Source: Bacteroidota bacterium (lineage in GTDB: Bacteria > Bacteroidota > Bacteroidia > NS11-12g > UBA9320). Taken from it: 64,000 nucleotides of DNA. Location of the stretch: NCBI GenBank assembly GCA_947468275.1, contig CANIKO010000003.1:1-64000 (forward strand), read 5' to 3'. The notes beneath the pieces are model-generated. The model saw nothing but the letters and a program-made list of their open reading frames with translations, did not search any database and was not told the origin of the DNA. Below are positions 56,526 through 64,000 of this stretch, piece by piece. Positions within the stretch are counted from its first letter, which is position 1. Each line of letters opens with the position of its first letter. The position numbers and the translations under genes are program-made.

Positions 56526-56541
56526 AAACAAACGTTTGTTT
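56526..56541. promoter_or_regulatory. TetR-type operator of the beta-oxidation operon
   Basis: AAACAAACGTTTGTTT is a perfect 16-bp palindrome 42 bases before the tetR-like gene. It covers the -33 box of the promoter at 56535-56566, so a bound repressor would block RNA polymerase. Confidence 0.75.
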
Positions 56542-56566
56542 TATTACATGTATAGTTTTAATTTTG
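56535..56566 (+). promoter_or_regulatory. promoter of the beta-oxidation operon
   Basis: TTTG (56535-56538), 20 bases, TAATTTTG (56559-56566). The predicted start of transcription is about 10 bases before the TetR start codon. Confidence 0.65.
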
Positions 56567-56582
56567 AATGAAATTTTAAAAC

Positions 56583-57173
56583 TTGGCATTAACCAAAATA
56601 GATATCATTAAAAAGTCGATTCCTGTATTTAAGGAAAAGGGTTTTGGGGCTACTGCTATGGCTGATATTGCATCAGCATGCGGGTTACTTAAGGGTAGTT
56701 TATATCACCATTTTTCTTCAAAAGATGAATTGATGAAAGAGGTTTTAATTTATCTCAAGCAGTATTTTGCCGAGAAAGTATTTTCTATCGCCTACAATAA
56801 AGAATGGTCGGTTGAAAAACGATTGGTGCGATTGGCCCGTAAATCTGAAGAGCAATTTTTGGACGGTCCAGGAGGTTGTTTTATGGCAATGATAGGTACC
56901 GAAACGGTAATAAGTACTCCGAAATTTAACGATATAATAATGGGTTTTTTTGCGGATTGGAAACTAGCTTTCGTACATTTGTATAGTCAGATTTGTAATG
57001 AAAATTTAGCGTCAGAATATTCAGATAAGGCGATAATGCTGATAGAGGGAGCGGTATTAATGATGCGAATTCATAACAATCCTTATTATTTAACCCATGT
57101 TCAAGAGAATTTGGTTGAAGATTTTGAGCTAATTAAGAAAAAAAATAAAGAATTTATACCAACTAATAAATAA
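56583..57173 (+). CDS. TetR/AcrR family regulator of the beta-oxidation operon
   Basis: A 196-residue repressor-like protein with a TTG start at 56583. Residues about 5-50 are the TetR helix-turn-helix (IIKKSIPVFKEKGFGATAMA, then GLLKGSLYHHFSSKDELMKE); the rest is a helical ligand-binding domain. The perfect palindrome overlapping its own promoter and the fatty acid genes starting five bases after its stop suggest that it represses the operon, including itself, and is released by an acyl-CoA. This is inference from layout. Confidence 0.9.
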   Translation: MALTKIDIIKKSIPVFKEKGFGATAMADIASACGLLKGSLYHHFSSKDELMKEVLIYLKQYFAEKVFSIAYNKEWSVEKRLVRLARKSEEQFLDGPGGCFMAMIGTETVISTPKFNDIIMGFFADWKLAFVHLYSQICNENLASEYSDKAIMLIEGAVLMMRIHNNPYYLTHVQENLVEDFELIKKKNKEFIPTNK

Positions 57174-57178
57174 AGACC

Positions 57179-59569
57179 GTGACAGCGCGAAAAATTAAAA
57201 AAATAGCCATTTTGGGCTCAGGAGTAATGGGGAGCCGATTGGCTTGTCACTTCGCAAATATTGGTGTAAAAACCTATTTGTTGGATATAGTGACACCTGA
57301 TTTATTGGAGTCAGAACTAGTCAATCCTGCGGCGAGAAACAAATTGGTGAATCAAGCTTTGGAAGCGGCTTTAAAGTCGAATCCTGCACCAATCTATGAT
57401 AAAGAATTGGCTCGTTTGATAACCACCGGAAACTTTGAAGACAATATGGAATGGCTTAAAGAAGCCGATTGGATACTGGAGGCTGTAGTTGAAAACCTCG
57501 ATATAAAGCGCCAGTTATTTGAAAAGGTGGAACTGTTCCGCAAACCGGGAACTTTGGTTTCGAGCAATACTAGCGGAATTCCTATTTCGTGGATGGCCAA
57601 AGGGAGAAGCGATGATTTCAGAGCTCATTTTTGTGGTACCCATTTTTTTAATCCCCCCCGTTATTTAAGGCTTTTAGAGATAATCCCAACAATAGAAACC
57701 AATCCTGAGGTGGTTGATTTTTTAATGAATTATGGAAGCTTGCATTTAGGGAAAACAACTGTAAAATGTAAAGATACTCCAGCATTTATAGCCAATAGGG
57801 TTGGGATTTATAGCATTATGGCTGTATTTAAGTTGATGGACGAAATGGGTTTGAGCGTTGAAGAGATTGATTTAATAACAGGGCCAATTACGGGCAAACC
57901 AAAATCGGCAACCTTTAGAACAAGTGATTTGGTAGGTTTGGATACTTTGGTAAAAGTGGCCAATGGATTGGAAATGGGATTGACGAATGATAAGGATAAA
58001 GATATTTTTAAAGTTCCTGCTTATTTGCAAACCATGTTGCAAAACAAATGGTTGGGAGATAAAACCAGTCAGGGGTTTTACAAAAAGGTAAAAGGAGAAG
58101 GTGGCGAAAAACAAATTTTAGCTCTCGACTTGAAAACAATGGAATACCATCCTCAAACCAAGCCGAGGTTTGATTCAGTTGGGAATGCTCGTCAGGTGGA
58201 TAATTTAAAAGATCGTTTAAAGTTTTTTTCCACTCAAACGGACAAAGCCGGTAAGTTTTTCAATCAATTAAATTACCATGTTTTTCAATATGTAAGCCAT
58301 CGGATTCCTGAAATTTCAGATAGTTTGTACCAGATAGATGACGCTATGAAAGCTGGATTTGGCTGGGAATTGGGGCCATTTGAAATGTGGGATACATTAG
58401 GGATTGAACGTACATTGGAAGCTATGAACCGCGAAGGTATTAAACCTGCTGCATGGGTAACCGAAATGTTGGCTAAGGGCATTCGCAAGTTTTATAAAAC
58501 CGATAATGGCAAACAGTATTTTTATGATATTAATAAAGGGGAATATGTTTTAACACCCGGTCGTGAAAGCTTCATAATTTTAGAAAACTATAAATCCGTT
58601 ACTCCAATTTGGCAAAATGCAGGTTGCACTTTACAACATATTGGTGATGGGGTATTAAATCTTGAATTTCACACCAAGATGAATACTTTGGGAAGTGAAG
58701 TTTTGGAAGGTATAAATAAATCTATAGAAATAGCCGAGAAGGATTATGTCGGATTGGTTTTAGGAAACAATGCTCCCAATTTTTCAGCAGGAGCCAACCT
58801 TGCCATGGTGTTTATGTTGGCCATTGAACAGGAATACGATGAACTGGATTTCGCCATTCGATATTTCCAAAATACTGTAATGCGATTGAGGTATTCATCT
58901 ATTCCTACGGTTATAACACCGCACGGCTTGACTTTAGGTGGTGGTTGTGAAATGACCCTTCATGCTGATGCTGCCATCGCAGCTGCCGAAACCTATATTG
59001 GTTTGGTCGAGTTTGGCGTTGGAGTGATTCCCGGAGGTGGTGGTACCAAGGAATTTGTGGTTCGTGCTTCTGATAGTTATTATGAAGGAGATCCACAATT
59101 GCCAACCCTGCAAGAAAGGTTTACAACCATTGCTACGGCTAAAGTTGCCACATCGGCGCATGAAGCTTTTAAATTAGGGTTGCTGCACCGTGATAAAGAT
59201 AGTCTAGTTATCAACATTGATCGCCAAATTAGTGAAGCAAAACAGAAGGTTTTGGAACTGGCCGAAGCAGGATACACCCAACCTGTTCAAAGGGAAGATA
59301 TTTTGGTTTTAGGCAAAACAGCTCTAGGTGCTTTATATGCAGGAACCGAAGCCTTTGAACTTAGCAATTATGCAACTGCCCACGATAAAAAAATTGCAAG
59401 AAAATTAGCATTTGTAATGGCCGGCGGAGATTTAAGTCAACCAACAAGGGTTTCAGAACAATATTTATTGGATCTGGAACGGGAGGCTTTTTTGAGCCTT
59501 TTAGGTGAAAAGAAAACATTGGAGAGGATACAGTCAATATTGAAATCAGGGAAGCCGTTGAGGAATTAA
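57179..59569 (+). CDS. 3-hydroxyacyl-CoA dehydrogenase / enoyl-CoA hydratase fusion
   Basis: A 796-residue bifunctional beta-oxidation enzyme with a GTG start. The dehydrogenase comes first: NAD-binding Rossmann fold (IAILGSGVMGSRLACHFANI), catalytic histidine region THFFNPPRYLRLLEIIP, and C-terminal 3HCDH domains (about 200-450). The hydratase/isomerase domain is at the end (about 480-700): NFSAGANLAMVFMLA and LGGGCEMTLHADAAIAAAET form the oxyanion and CoA sites. This order is reversed from E. coli FadB and is usual in Bacteroidota. It turns enoyl-CoA to 3-ketoacyl-CoA for the thiolase encoded next in the operon. Confidence 0.93.
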   Translation: MTARKIKKIAILGSGVMGSRLACHFANIGVKTYLLDIVTPDLLESELVNPAARNKLVNQALEAALKSNPAPIYDKELARLITTGNFEDNMEWLKEADWILEAVVENLDIKRQLFEKVELFRKPGTLVSSNTSGIPISWMAKGRSDDFRAHFCGTHFFNPPRYLRLLEIIPTIETNPEVVDFLMNYGSLHLGKTTVKCKDTPAFIANRVGIYSIMAVFKLMDEMGLSVEEIDLITGPITGKPKSATFRTSDLVGLDTLVKVANGLEMGLTNDKDKDIFKVPAYLQTMLQNKWLGDKTSQGFYKKVKGEGGEKQILALDLKTMEYHPQTKPRFDSVGNARQVDNLKDRLKFFSTQTDKAGKFFNQLNYHVFQYVSHRIPEISDSLYQIDDAMKAGFGWELGPFEMWDTLGIERTLEAMNREGIKPAAWVTEMLAKGIRKFYKTDNGKQYFYDINKGEYVLTPGRESFIILENYKSVTPIWQNAGCTLQHIGDGVLNLEFHTKMNTLGSEVLEGINKSIEIAEKDYVGLVLGNNAPNFSAGANLAMVFMLAIEQEYDELDFAIRYFQNTVMRLRYSSIPTVITPHGLTLGGGCEMTLHADAAIAAAETYIGLVEFGVGVIPGGGGTKEFVVRASDSYYEGDPQLPTLQERFTTIATAKVATSAHEAFKLGLLHRDKDSLVINIDRQISEAKQKVLELAEAGYTQPVQREDILVLGKTALGALYAGTEAFELSNYATAHDKKIARKLAFVMAGGDLSQPTRVSEQYLLDLEREAFLSLLGEKKTLERIQSILKSGKPLRN

Positions 59570-59601
59570 GAGATTGGAAGTTAGAAAATTAAACACGGAT
59601 T

Positions 59602-59971
59602 TTGAATCATAGAATAAAGGACTTAAAAATTTGGATAATGGCAAAAAAAATTGCTGTTGATGTTTATTTATTAACCTCGAATTTTCCTTCTGACGAAAAG
59701 TTTGGTCTTACAAACCAGATGAGAAGATGTTCTGTATCGGTTGCATCCAATATAGCCGAAGGCTCTGGTAGAAATTCAAATGTTGAATTTAAACAGTTTC
59801 TTGGAATTGCAAGAGGTTCACTTTATGAATTAGAAACTCAACTTATAATTTCTCAGGAAGTAGGTTTAATTACCGAACTAAAGTGTAACGATATAATTAT
59901 TAAAAATTGATGAATTGAACAAAATGATATTTTCATTTAAAGAGAAACTAATTACAAAATCTAATATCTAA
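59602..59971 (+). pseudogene. four-helix-bundle protein (23S rRNA intervening-sequence type), frameshifted
   Basis: The frame from TTG at 59602 gives MNHRIKDLKIWIMAKK, the family core SVSVASNIAEGSGR and ELETQLIISQEVG, but stops at 59908 after 102 residues. One base earlier in the A5 run at 59902-59906 the frame would continue as IDELNKMIFSFKEKLIT to a stop at 59969, which is the family C-terminus. So a single-base shift has cut off the last helix. It is either a pseudogene or an assembly error in a homopolymer. The family forms small oligomers of unknown role. It sits in the gap between two beta-oxidation genes. Confidence 0.8.
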
Positions 59972-59990
59972 CTTCTAAAAATCTAATATC
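59956..59990. repeat. TCTAATATC / CTAACTTC short repeats
   Basis: AAAATCTAATATC occurs twice (59956-59968, 59978-59990) with TAACTTCT between. GAAGTTAGA, the complement of TCTAACTTC, lies on the other side of the four-helix-bundle gene (59577-59585), so the gene is loosely framed by inverted short repeats. Confidence 0.55.
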
Positions 59991-59996
59991 CAAAAA

Positions 59997-61172
59997 ATGC
60001 AAACAGCATACATAGTAAAAGGCTTTAGGACAGCCGTTACAAAATCAAAACGTGGTGGTTTCAGATTCACTTCTCCAGTAGATTTTGGGGCAGATGTCAT
60101 CAATCATTTGTTGGCCTCCGTTCCTAATTTGGACCCAAGCCGGGTGGATGATTTAATCGTTGGAAACGCAGTTCCAGAGGCAGAACAAGGCTTGCAAATG
60201 TCTCGCTGGCTGGCGGTGAGGAGTAAGTTGCCACTTTCCGTTCCGGGTGTTACAGTTAACAGGTATTGCGGCAGCGGAATTGAAACCATTGCCATGGCTA
60301 CCGCAAAAATTCAAAGTGGAATGGCCGATTGTATAATAGCCGGTGGAGTTGAAAGCATGAGTTTGGTTCCAACGGTTGGTTATAAAACGGTTCCCAATTA
60401 CACTATCGCCAGCGAACATCCTGATTATTTTATTGGCATGGGTTTAACGGCTGAAGAGGTTTCTTTAAAATACAATGTGAACCGAGAAGATCAAGATGAA
60501 TTCTCTCATAATTCGCATCAGAAAGCTTTTGCAGCTATTAAATCCGGTAAATTTAAATCAGAGATAATCCCAATAACAATTGAAGAAATCTATTATGATT
60601 CCGGCAAACGGAAAACCAGAAGTTTTGTAGTTGATACCGATGAAGGTCCACGAAAAGATACATCAAGAGAAGCTTTATCCGGATTAAAACCCGCTTTTAA
60701 AATGGGTGGAATTGTAACAGCCGGGAACTCTTCTCAAACCAGTGATGGAGCAGGTTTTGTAATTGTAATGAGTGAAAAAATGATGAAGGAATTAGGTTTG
60801 GAACCCGAAGCCCGAATTGTAACATGTGTAAGTGCTGGAGTAAATCCACGGTATATGGGAATTGGCCCTTGCGAAGCCATTCCAAAAGCATTAACCAGAA
60901 CGGGTTTAACATTAAATGATATTGATTTGGTGGAATTAAACGAAGCGTTTGCAGCCCAATCTTTGGCTGTAATAAGAACGTTAAATTTAGACCCTGCCAA
61001 AGTAAATCCAAACGGTGGAGCTATTGCTTTAGGGCATCCCTTAGGTTGCACAGGAGCGAGGTTGGCAATAACAATTTCAAGAGAACTGCATGAACGAAAA
61101 AAAAGATATGGATTAGTAACGGCATGTATTGGTGGAGGGCAAGGGATTGCAGCGGTAATTGAAAGGCTTTAG
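59997..61172 (+). CDS. acetyl-CoA C-acyltransferase (3-ketoacyl-CoA thiolase)
   Basis: A 391-residue thiolase that cleaves 3-ketoacyl-CoA with CoA to acetyl-CoA and a shortened acyl-CoA. The nucleophile is C91 in VNRYCGSGIETI; the histidine is in GGAIALGHPLGCTGARL near 347 and the second cysteine in TACIGGGQG near 377. NEAFAAQSLAV completes the active site. The segment VNREDQDEFSHNSHQKA is the loop region. It lies 25 bases after the end of the four-helix-bundle remnant and completes the beta-oxidation set. Confidence 0.95.
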   Translation: MQTAYIVKGFRTAVTKSKRGGFRFTSPVDFGADVINHLLASVPNLDPSRVDDLIVGNAVPEAEQGLQMSRWLAVRSKLPLSVPGVTVNRYCGSGIETIAMATAKIQSGMADCIIAGGVESMSLVPTVGYKTVPNYTIASEHPDYFIGMGLTAEEVSLKYNVNREDQDEFSHNSHQKAFAAIKSGKFKSEIIPITIEEIYYDSGKRKTRSFVVDTDEGPRKDTSREALSGLKPAFKMGGIVTAGNSSQTSDGAGFVIVMSEKMMKELGLEPEARIVTCVSAGVNPRYMGIGPCEAIPKALTRTGLTLNDIDLVELNEAFAAQSLAVIRTLNLDPAKVNPNGGAIALGHPLGCTGARLAITISRELHERKKRYGLVTACIGGGQGIAAVIERL

Positions 61173-61288
61173 TACAGAGATTATTCTTAGTACAGAGATT
61201 TTGAGTACAGAGTACAGAGAAATGTGACTGAGAGAATAGTACAGAGAATAAAAATATAGAGCACAGAGAAAATGACAGAGAGAAATTT
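61172..61288. repeat. GTACAGAGA repeat tract
   Basis: At least seven imperfect copies of AGTACAGAGA or ACAGAGA lie in the gap after the thiolase. The part 61201-61224 (starting TTGAGTACAGAGTACAGAGA) forms an inverted repeat with 61696-61719 across the next gene, 22 of 24 positions matching. Confidence 0.8.
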
Positions 61289-61308
61289 TATATGTAAATA
61301 AAACAGAT

Positions 61309-61659
61309 ATGCATAAATTTAAAGAATTAACATCTTGGCAAAAAAGCCGAATATTTGTGAAGGATATTTACAATTTAACTAAATCATTTCCTAAAGAAGA
61401 AATTTATGGTTTGACTTCTCAAATTAGAAGAGCTACAGTTTCGATACCTACTAATATTGCAGAAGGTGCAGGTAGAAGAACGAATCCTCAATTTGCAAAC
61501 TTTTTGGATATTGCTTTGGGGTCGGCAATTGAAGTAGAAAACTTATTAATTTTAAGCAATGACTTAAAATTTATCTCGGATGAAAATCTAAAGTCCAATG
61601 AAACAAAATGTGTTGAAATCCAAAAAATGATTTACGGTCTAATATCAAAATTATCATAG
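61309..61659 (+). CDS. four-helix-bundle protein, 23S rRNA intervening-sequence type
   Basis: A complete 116-residue member of the family: MHKFKELTSWQKSRIFVKDI at the start, QIRRATVSIPTNIAEGAGRR as the conserved turn, FLDIALGSAIEVENLLILS and a last helix KMIYGLISKLS. The family was first seen in intervening sequences of bacterial 23S rRNA genes but is common elsewhere; its function is unproven. It has no relation to fatty acid metabolism. With its flanking inverted GTACAGAGA-type repeats it looks inserted between the thiolase and acyl-CoA dehydrogenase genes. Confidence 0.85.
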   Translation: MHKFKELTSWQKSRIFVKDIYNLTKSFPKEEIYGLTSQIRRATVSIPTNIAEGAGRRTNPQFANFLDIALGSAIEVENLLILSNDLKFISDENLKSNETKCVEIQKMIYGLISKLS

Positions 61660-61660
61660 A

Positions 61661-61754
61661 AAAAAAATGAAAATAACTCTCAATACTCAAAAGAACATTT
61701 CTCAATACTCTGTACTCAATACTATCAATCTAAAAAAATGAAAATAACTCTCAA
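61661..61754. repeat. 23-bp direct duplication bracketing a 48-bp repeat-bearing segment
   Basis: The 23 bases at 61661-61683 (ending ATGAAAATAACTCTCAA) recur exactly at 61732-61754, where they form the start of the acyl-CoA dehydrogenase gene. The 48 bases between hold TCTCAATACTCTGTACTCAA, the right arm of the inverted repeat described at 61201. Confidence 0.9.
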
Positions 61755-63513
61755 AGGCGGCGAATTCCTTATAAAAGACGAACTTGCCAATTCCGTATTT
61801 ATACCCGAAGAATTTTCGGAAGAACAAAAAATGTTTAGCGATATGGCCAACGATTTTTTAAAAAGCCGTGTATGGCCAAACGTTGTAAAACTGGATAAAC
61901 ACGAAGAACCCGGACTGATGGTAAAACTGTTGGAAGAAGCCGGTGAACTTGGCTTATTGGGTGCCGGACTGCCAGAAGAATACGGCGGTATGGGTGTAGA
62001 TTTCAACACCGAAACCATCTTATCGGAACACCTAGGTCCCAGTCATTCCTTTGGGGTGGCAGCTGCTGCCCATAGCGGAATAGGAACCTTGCCGTTGTTG
62101 TATTTTGGAACTGAAGCACAAAAGCAAAAGTATCTACCTGATTTGGCCTTAGGTAAAATTAAGGCTGCATATTGCCTTACCGAACCTGGAAGTGGAAGCG
62201 ATGCTTTAGCCGCCAAAACTAGAGCCGACCTAACAGAGGATGGTACACATTATTTAATAAATGGCCAAAAAATGTGGATTACCAATGCCGGATTTGCCGA
62301 CTTGTTGACCGTGTTTGCTAAAATTAGTGGCGAGCATTTTACAGCATTTTTAATTGATGCCAAAACCCCTGGAATCTCTTTGGGCGAAGAAGAAGAAAAG
62401 CTTGGAATTAAAGGGTCTTCTACCCGGCAGATATTTTTTGAGAATGTAAAAATACCGGTTGAAAACCTTTTGGGAGAAGCTGGAAAAGGACATAAAATTG
62501 CCTTCAATGTATTGAACATCGGGAGATATAAATTGTGCGCTATGGTAATGGGCGGAGCTAAGGAAGCTACAACTACAGCAGTGAAATACGCCAATGAACG
62601 CCATCAGTTTGGCGCACCCATTTCCAGTTTTGGAGCTATTAAACATAAAATTGGTGAAATGGCGGTTCGGGTTTTTGCAGCCGAATCGGCTACTTACCGC
62701 ACTTCAGCTTTGATAAATACTAAAATTCTTGATTTGGTATCTGAGGGAAAAGACAAGGTTTCAGCTAAGTTGGAAGCTGCCGAAGAATATGGGATTGAAT
62801 GTGCCATTTTAAAAATATTAGGTTCTGAAGTTTTGGATTATGTGGTGGACGAAGCCTTACAGATATTTGGCGGTTACGGATACAGTGAGGATTACCCCAT
62901 AGCCCGTTATTACCGCGACAGCCGTATAAACAGGATTTTTGAAGGAACCAATGAAATTAATAGAATGCTGACTGTGGGGATGATGTTGAAACGCACCATG
63001 AAAGGCCAATTGGATTTGATGGGTCCAGCTCTAGCCATTACGAAGGAGCTTACTAGTATTCCTGATTTTGGTGATGAACCAGAAGGTTATTTGGCCAAAG
63101 AAAAGAAAGCCTTAGCGCAATCTAAAAAAGCAATACTGATGGTGGCAGGAGCGGCCGTTCAAAAATTTATGATGGACTTTGAAAAGGAACAAGAAATAAT
63201 GATGAACCTAGCGGATATGCTTATAGACTTATATGCTGCTGAAAGCACCATCCTACGTGTAGAAAAACTCCACAACTTGAAACCTGAAAGTTCCGAGTTG
63301 TTTGAAAATATTGCTAAATGCTTTATGAGCGATGCACTTGAACGCATTAATCTGAGTGGAAAACATGCAGTTACCGCATTTGCTGAAGGGGATGAATTGC
63401 GCATGATGCTTTTAGGATTGAAACGCTTTACAAAATATGAACCGATTAATACCACTGCCGTTCGCAGGGATGTAGCAAATTATATTATAGCTGCGGGTGG
63501 GTATAATTTGTAA
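61738..63513 (+). CDS. acyl-CoA dehydrogenase
   Basis: A 591-residue flavoenzyme for the first beta-oxidation step, acyl-CoA to trans-2-enoyl-CoA. The FAD-binding signatures are AYCLTEPGSGSDALAAKT near 145-160 and KMWITNAGFAD near 180. The C-terminal dehydrogenase signature is QIFGGYGYSEDYPIARYYRD, and the family end GTNEINRMLTVGM is followed by an extra C-terminal domain (about 425-591) as in very-long-chain-type enzymes. The ATG at 61738 agrees with family starts. The 16 bases before and after it are duplicated at 61661, so the gene has had an insertion just upstream but remains intact. Confidence 0.94.
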   Translation: MKITLKGGEFLIKDELANSVFIPEEFSEEQKMFSDMANDFLKSRVWPNVVKLDKHEEPGLMVKLLEEAGELGLLGAGLPEEYGGMGVDFNTETILSEHLGPSHSFGVAAAAHSGIGTLPLLYFGTEAQKQKYLPDLALGKIKAAYCLTEPGSGSDALAAKTRADLTEDGTHYLINGQKMWITNAGFADLLTVFAKISGEHFTAFLIDAKTPGISLGEEEEKLGIKGSSTRQIFFENVKIPVENLLGEAGKGHKIAFNVLNIGRYKLCAMVMGGAKEATTTAVKYANERHQFGAPISSFGAIKHKIGEMAVRVFAAESATYRTSALINTKILDLVSEGKDKVSAKLEAAEEYGIECAILKILGSEVLDYVVDEALQIFGGYGYSEDYPIARYYRDSRINRIFEGTNEINRMLTVGMMLKRTMKGQLDLMGPALAITKELTSIPDFGDEPEGYLAKEKKALAQSKKAILMVAGAAVQKFMMDFEKEQEIMMNLADMLIDLYAAESTILRVEKLHNLKPESSELFENIAKCFMSDALERINLSGKHAVTAFAEGDELRMMLLGLKRFTKYEPINTTAVRRDVANYIIAAGGYNL

Positions 63514-63518
63514 TTGTT

Positions 63519-63609
63519 TGGTTTGGAGATTTAAAAATTTGGAGATTTGGGAATGTCTCGGTCGAAAAGTCCCCCTTGTGTGGTAGGTTGAGAAATAGGT
63601 TAGAGGATG
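63519..63609. repeat. composite intergenic repeat (two parts)
   Basis: Part A (63519-63555) is a TTTGGAGATTTAAAAATTTGG run. Part B (63570-63609) begins CCCCCTTGTGTG and ends AGAGGATG, a decayed form of the B part at 39383. No gene was seen in 63514-63692. Confidence 0.65.
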
Positions 63610-63692
63610 TTTTTGAGAATGATTTGTCACTAGGACCCGCTAATCCATGCGCTATTACGAGGGGAGCGATATCGTTTGAGGTAGCTTTTCAA

Positions 63693-64000
63693 TTACCTGG
63701 CGATGATTATTTTCTTATCATAAACTGTTTGATTACCCGAAGTCATTCGAATAAAATATATTCCTTCACTAAAATGTGAAATGTCAAGTGTCGATGTCCT
63801 ATTATTTTTAAAGGTTTCCTGTTCAAAAACTTGCTGACCAAAAGTGTTAAATATTTTAAAATCAATCTGTTTGCCATTGTTTTCATCAATTGTAATCGTC
63901 AGTTTTTCACTGGATGGATTTGGAGAAATACGTATACCATTTTCATTTTTGTAGTCAAAAACACTCGTTTTAAGTGGTTGTGATTTGAAATGCATTTCAT
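63693..64000 (-). CDS. C-terminal end of a T9SS cargo protein, 5' part beyond window
   Basis: About 102 residues are seen; the frame is open to the window edge and the start lies outside. The visible part is a type A T9SS sorting domain: IRISPNPSSEKLTITIDE, then FKIFNTFGQQVFEQ, LDISHFSEGIYFIRM and the basic end YDKKIIIAR. So the protein is exported across the outer membrane and probably surface-bound. Nothing can be said about its functional part. Confidence 0.88.
   Translation of the reverse strand, partial: EMHFKSQPLKTSVFDYKNENGIRISPNPSSEKLTITIDENNGKQIDFKIFNTFGQQVFEQETFKNNRTSTLDISHFSEGIYFIRMTSGNQTVYDKKIIIAR

Noticed and set aside
61172-61288. GTACAGAGA tract as a CRISPR array
   Set aside because: Units are about 10 bases, irregular in spacing and sequence, with no unique spacers and no cas genes.

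Overview
The window reads as chromosomal DNA of an AT-rich member of the Bacteroidota. The evidence is several secreted proteins with C-terminal type IX secretion (T9SS) sorting domains, promoters of the TTTG-N19-TAnnTTTG type, near absence of Shine-Dalgarno sequences, frequent TTG/GTG starts, and Bacteroidota-typical neighbours (DUF6913 gene beside dapA, DUF2027-Smr protein, Wzi porin). No rRNA, tRNA, CRISPR array, prophage or classical insertion sequence was found. Genus cannot be fixed from the sequence alone.

Layout. 1-7620: the N-terminal 2540 codons of a giant secreted modular protein on the minus strand, cut by the window edge. 7.8-13.6 kb: an Lrp regulator and a minus-strand arginine/ornithine operon (GNAT acetyltransferase, argC, argD, argB, argE) ending in a decayed argH; argG and the carbamoyltransferase gene are absent from the locus. 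13.8-19.5 kb: two surface-protein genes, with an exact 81-bp direct repeat around one and a duplicated leader around the other. 19.5-31 kb: tex, an M14 peptidase, an ADP-forming acyl-CoA synthetase, a SulP transporter, a REP-associated transposase (RAYT) with matching palindromes, a lipid- or surface-directed hypothetical and a PepD-type dipeptidase, then a gene-free 0.68 kb rich in hairpins. 31.1-37.6 kb: a tight four-gene operon (GH20 hexosaminidase, glycosylasparaginase, CutC, GH2 beta-mannosidase) that together fits breakdown of the N-glycan core. 37.7-41.2 kb: hypothetical, membrane glycosyltransferase, Wzi-like porin. 41.3-53.6 kb, plus strand: ligA, another T9SS repeat protein, an RND efflux operon (adaptor, pump, TolC), a DUF6913 gene overlapping dapA, and a DUF2027-Smr protein. 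53.6-56.4 kb: leuS on the minus strand. 56.5-63.5 kb: a TetR-controlled fatty acid beta-oxidation operon (fused dehydrogenase/hydratase, thiolase, acyl-CoA dehydrogenase). The window ends in the C-terminus of another T9SS cargo protein.

The most unusual structure is in the beta-oxidation operon. Each of the two gaps between the catabolic genes holds a small four-helix-bundle (23S rRNA intervening-sequence-type) gene, bordered by its own set of short repeats. One of these genes is frameshifted. At the start of the acyl-CoA dehydrogenase gene a 48-bp repeat-bearing segment is bracketed by a perfect 23-bp direct duplication. Elsewhere, dispersed intergenic repeats, a RAYT gene carrying its own palindrome in frame, and leftover promoter copies show that short non-autonomous elements have been active throughout this genome.
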